Assembly: GCF_000987835.1 (NCBI RefSeq)
Contig: NZ_CP011308.1
Coordinates: 1,488,001 to 1,552,000 of the forward strand
DNA length: 64,000 bases
Reading direction: 5' to 3'
Source of the DNA: Sulfurovum lithotrophicum
GTDB lineage: Bacteria; Campylobacterota; Campylobacteria; Campylobacterales; Sulfurovaceae
The stretch's first letter is position 1. The number at the start of each line of letters is the position of its first letter. The translations under genes and the position numbers were made by a program. Positions 61,228 through 64,000 of the stretch are shown piece by piece. The notes beneath the pieces are model-generated. The model saw only the letters and a list, made by a program, of their open reading frames with translations. It had not been told where the DNA came from and made no database searches.

Positions 61228-61242
61228 TGATAACGACTGTCA
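61228..61242. promoter_or_regulatory. Fur-box-like site 1 before feoB
   Basis: TGATAACGACTGTCA fits the 7-1-7 Fur palindrome TGATAAT-N-ATTATCA at 11 of 14 positions. It lies 105 bases before the feoB start, in the 195-base AT-rich stretch after the porin terminator. Confidence 0.5.
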
Positions 61243-61295
61243 ATTTTAACTTTACTTAAGAATAAAAAGAGTAAATTACTCCTAGCAAAACTAAA

Positions 61296-61310
61296 TGATA
61301 ACAGTTTTCA
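61296..61310. promoter_or_regulatory. Fur-box-like site 2 before feoB
   Basis: TGATAACAGTTTTCA fits the same 7-1-7 pattern at 11 of 14 positions, 37 bases before the feoB ATG, where it would block a promoter. Two such sites 68 bases apart upstream of an iron transporter strengthen each other. Confidence 0.5.
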
Positions 61311-61346
61311 ATTTTACTTTTAAATAAACATAAGGAATCATAATCC

Positions 61347-63470
61347 ATGAAGCAAATAGTCGTTGCACTTGCGGGGCAGCCCAATGTAGGAAAGTCCTCT
61401 CTTATTAATGCGATCTCCAATGCCAAACTCAAAGTCGGTAACTTTTCAGGGGTCACGGTAGACAAGACGGAAGTGGTCTTCAAGATGTGCCACGAACAGT
61501 CATGCGAAGATTACGAGGTACACATTATCGACCTTCCAGGTGCCTATTCGCTGACCGAATATACTATTGAAGAGAAAGTGACCAAAAGTTTCCTTCAGAG
61601 CGATGAATATGACATCATCGTCAATGTGGTGGACTCCACCAATCTGCAAAGAAACCTCCTTTTTACCACCCAGTTGCTTGAAACAGGTAAAAAGGTTGTT
61701 GTAGCGCTCAACATGAGCGATGAAGCCCAAAAAGAAGGCATCGAGATAGATGAAAAGCAGCTCTCTATCATTCTGGGTGTCCCATGTATCAAGACTTCTG
61801 CCAATACCGGTGAAGGTATCGAAGAACTTAAAAAAGCTATCGTAGAGGTTTATGAGAAGAAAGAAACTACTTCAAAAGTGATATACTCTGACCCTATCGA
61901 AGAGGAGATCGCCCATATCGTTGACTTCCTGAAAGAGAAGAACTACAAAAGTGACCTTCCCTACCGTCATCTTGCAGTCAAACTGCTTCAGGAAGATGAA
62001 GATGTCTACAAAAAGATGCATGACGAACCTATCTGGATAGAACTGCTGCCCATCATCAGAGAAGCGCTGCAGCACATCTACCTTCACACGGGAACCAAAA
62101 ACATTGAAGAGATCTTTGCCGATGAACACTTCGCTTTTGCCAAAGGGGCAAAAATGGAAGTTATATCAGTCAAATCCATGAAAGCAAAGAACCTTACACA
62201 AAAGATTGACAATCTGCTTATCAACAAGATCCTCGGTATCCCGCTCTTTCTCTTCTTCATGTGGGCCTTGTTTCAACTCACATTTGAACTGGGTGCCGTA
62301 CCGATGGACTGGATCGATGCCGGATTTGTCTGGCTTGCCGACCAGGCAAGAACGCTGCTCGGAAACGGTGAGATGGCTTCACTCGTTGCAGATGGGATCA
62401 TAGGCGGTGTGGGTGCGGTCATCATGTTTCTTCCGAACATCATCATCCTCTTTGTAGGTATAGCGCTGCTGGAAACTACAGGGTATATGAGCCGTGTCGC
62501 TTTTTTGCTTGACGGTTTTTTCCACAAATTCGGACTTCACGGAAAAAGTTTCATTCCCCTTGTGACCGGGTTCGGATGTTCCGTACCTGCCTACATGGCA
62601 GCAAGAATCCTGAAAAATGAAAAAGACAGGCTCATCACCCTCTTTATCATCGGCTTTATGAGCTGTGGCGCGCGACTGCCCATCTATGTACTCTTTGCCG
62701 GTGCTTTCTTCGGACAGGAGCATGCAGGGAACATCCTTTTCATCATCTATATTTCCGGAGCGATGCTCGGACTCTTCATGGCAAAAGCACTGAAGACATT
62801 CGTTTTCAAGGGAGATGATGAACCGTTTGTTATGGAAATGCCAAAATACCGTATGCCCTCTTTAAAACTCATCTGGCATACAGTCTATGGTCAGGCAAAG
62901 AGCTACCTCAACAAAGCAGGTACATTCATTCTTGCAGCTTCAGTGCTTGTCTGGTTTGCAAGCAACTACCCCAAAGATCCTACTTTGGAAGCACAGTACC
63001 AGACAAAGATAGAGCAGGTACAGAGCAGTGCCAAAAAAGCCGAACTGAACAACGAGCTTCAGTCAAAACTTCTTGAGCAAAGCTACCTTGGAAAGATAGG
63101 CCATGCAAGTGAAGCGTTCTTTGAACCGATTGGTATGGACTGGCGTATGTCCGTGGCGCTGGAAGCAGGACTGGCAGCCAAGGAAGTGGTCGTCTCCACC
63201 CTTGGGGTCCTCTATTCACTGGGCGACCAGGTCGATCAGGAGAGTAACAGCCTCATCGCCCAGATACGCGCACAGATACCTTTTGCTTCCGCCATTGCCT
63301 TCATTGTCTTTGTCATGGTCTACCTACCCTGTTTTGCGGCATCGGCTGTTTTTGCCAAAGAGGCAGGCGGATGGAAGTATCTGGCCTACCTTTTCTTCAT
63401 GACCACGGCCAGTGCGTGGATATTGAGCTTTATTGCTTACAGAGTAACACTATTGATCACAGGAGGATGA
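61347..63470 (+). CDS. feoB: Ferrous iron transporter FeoB
   Basis: A 707-residue ferrous iron permease. The N-terminal G domain has GQPNVGKSSLINAIS (G1), SGVTVDKTE (G2), IIDLPGAYSLTEY (G3) and VALNMSDEA (G4, NMSD near residue 117). The membrane part (from about residue 285) has Gate-type repeats with FIPLVTGFGCSVPAYMAARIL and GMDWRMSVALEAGLAAKEVVVSTLG. AAGGAATC lies about 6 bases before the ATG. FeoA follows after 1 base, the reverse of the common feoA-feoB order. Confidence 0.96.
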   Translation: MKQIVVALAGQPNVGKSSLINAISNAKLKVGNFSGVTVDKTEVVFKMCHEQSCEDYEVHIIDLPGAYSLTEYTIEEKVTKSFLQSDEYDIIVNVVDSTNLQRNLLFTTQLLETGKKVVVALNMSDEAQKEGIEIDEKQLSIILGVPCIKTSANTGEGIEELKKAIVEVYEKKETTSKVIYSDPIEEEIAHIVDFLKEKNYKSDLPYRHLAVKLLQEDEDVYKKMHDEPIWIELLPIIREALQHIYLHTGTKNIEEIFADEHFAFAKGAKMEVISVKSMKAKNLTQKIDNLLINKILGIPLFLFFMWALFQLTFELGAVPMDWIDAGFVWLADQARTLLGNGEMASLVADGIIGGVGAVIMFLPNIIILFVGIALLETTGYMSRVAFLLDGFFHKFGLHGKSFIPLVTGFGCSVPAYMAARILKNEKDRLITLFIIGFMSCGARLPIYVLFAGAFFGQEHAGNILFIIYISGAMLGLFMAKALKTFVFKGDDEPFVMEMPKYRMPSLKLIWHTVYGQAKSYLNKAGTFILAASVLVWFASNYPKDPTLEAQYQTKIEQVQSSAKKAELNNELQSKLLEQSYLGKIGHASEAFFEPIGMDWRMSVALEAGLAAKEVVVSTLGVLYSLGDQVDQESNSLIAQIRAQIPFASAIAFIVFVMVYLPCFAASAVFAKEAGGWKYLAYLFFMTTASAWILSFIAYRVTLLITGG

Positions 63471-63471
63471 A

Positions 63472-63696
63472 ATGAAACTTACAGAATTGACAAAAGGCGA
63501 CAGAGCCGAGATCATAAGAATAGATGCTGACAAAGCACTGAAAGACCGATTGAACTCATTTGGTGTTATGCGTGGGGAGGAACTCACTGTCAAAGGATGT
63601 TCCCTCGCCAAACAGACCATGGAGATAGAGGTTGGCAGCACCTTGATCGCCCTTCGTAAAGAAGAAGCCGAAAAGATAGAAGTCAAAAAAATATAA
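63472..63696 (+). CDS. feoA: Ferrous iron transport protein FeoA
   Basis: A 74-residue SH3-like FeoA. The core reads LTELTKGDRAEIIRIDADKALKDRLNSFGVMRGEELTVKGCSLAKQTMEIEVGSTLIALRKEEAEKIEV over the whole length. AGGAGG lies in the end of feoB. It is translated together with feoB. Confidence 0.91.
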   Translation: MKLTELTKGDRAEIIRIDADKALKDRLNSFGVMRGEELTVKGCSLAKQTMEIEVGSTLIALRKEEAEKIEVKKI

Positions 63697-63728
63697 ACTA
63701 AAAACAGATCAATAAGGGGAATACAGGA

Positions 63729-64000
63729 ATGAATAAAATAGGATCAGGCATACTTTTTTTAGTGATAATGAGTATTGATATATATGGTGAAAATAATCAA
63801 ACCCTATCTTCGCAGGAGAGTGCTGATATTCTCCATCAATCTGTAGAAATCAAAACGGTCAGGGGTATCATGGGAGCCAACAACCCCATAGAGCATACCA
63901 GTGGACAACTGCGTACCGGGTATATCACATTCAAAGAGGATGGAGGCAGTCGTAACAGTGCCTATGCGCTCGGCGGACACTACCACTTTGATTCAAGAAA
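63729..64000 (+). CDS. Exported porin-like protein, 3' end outside window
   Basis: ATG 63729 has CAGGA 3 bases upstream and opens a frame that runs to the window end (90 codons visible). A signal sequence (GILFLVIMSIDIYG) is followed by VEIKTVRGIMGANNPIEHTSGQLRTGYITFKEDG and SAYALGGHYHFDSR, typical of the start of Opr-type epsilonproteobacterial porins. The rest lies outside. It follows feoA by 32 bases and may belong to the iron operon. Confidence 0.68.
   Translation, partial: MNKIGSGILFLVIMSIDIYGENNQTLSSQESADILHQSVEIKTVRGIMGANNPIEHTSGQLRTGYITFKEDGGSRNSAYALGGHYHFDSR

Noticed and set aside
1-64000. tRNA or rRNA genes
   Set aside because: No stretch with tRNA arms or rRNA character was found in the intergenic gaps by reading; a covariance-model scan was not possible.

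Overview
The window looks like chromosomal DNA of a Campylobacterota (epsilonproteobacterial) chemolithotroph, most like Sulfurovum or a close relative. Supporting signs are an epsilon-type RecO, a MurF with an N-terminal membrane domain, a major porin with an AGGDIAP start to the mature protein, several small cytochrome/haem proteins, and many short overlapping operons. This assignment is inferred from protein character, not from a marker-gene comparison. No rRNA, tRNA or CRISPR array was seen.

Layout. 1-5.5 kb: the late cobalamin (nucleotide-loop) operon, with cobD (5' end missing), cobQ, cbiB, an APH-fold small-molecule kinase, cobS, cobC and a cysteine-rich protein, all tightly overlapping. 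5.5-15.4 kb: two cell-wall proteins, a Na/phosphate cotransporter with a small partner, a Pif1-like helicase, a dihaem cytochrome, hrpB, a haem-binding protein and a cupin. 15.4-24.6 kb (mostly minus strand): accD, an inositol-monophosphatase-family enzyme, a very long gltB without gltD, recO (apparently starting at ATT), yjdM, a TlpA-like thioredoxin, a ribbon-helix-helix protein and moxR. 24.8-30.3 kb: a five-gene overlapping partner-switching operon (HATPase-GNAT fusion, STAS antagonist, HATPase kinase, Cache-SpoIIE phosphatase, 5'-nucleotidase). 30.4-37.2 kb: PAP2 phosphatase, purine permease with adenine deaminase, thioredoxin, fused TRAP DctQM and a secreted orphan. 37.2-49.2 kb: an envelope-rich stretch (META protein, murF, hydrolase, two YkuD enzymes, BaiN-type flavoprotein, cytochrome, NlpC/P60, HEPN-like protein, ruvA, lipoprotein, murJ, cysS).

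49.2-54.7 kb is the accessory part. A 2.8 kb island is bracketed by an exact 40-bp repeat of the cysS 3' end. It holds a complete REP-associated (HUH/Y1) transposase gene whose ends form inverted repeats, an outer-membrane beta-barrel gene, a decayed IS1380-type transposase and a second, truncated transposase copy. Beyond it lie an ABC-ATPase remnant and two glycosyltransferases. A family of GTAGGGTG...CACCCTAC palindromes sits in four intergenic gaps of the window, one of them beside the transposase gene, so the transposase is a plausible mobiliser of the family.

54.9-64 kb returns to core genes: pyrD, an M16 peptidase, dapA, a FabL-type enoyl reductase, pgsA, a major porin with a clear terminator, then feoB-feoA behind two Fur-box-like sites, and the start of another porin-like gene. 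Two further long, exactly centred palindromes (11739-11900 and 37692-37806) do not belong to the GTAGGGTG family and have no obvious explanation.
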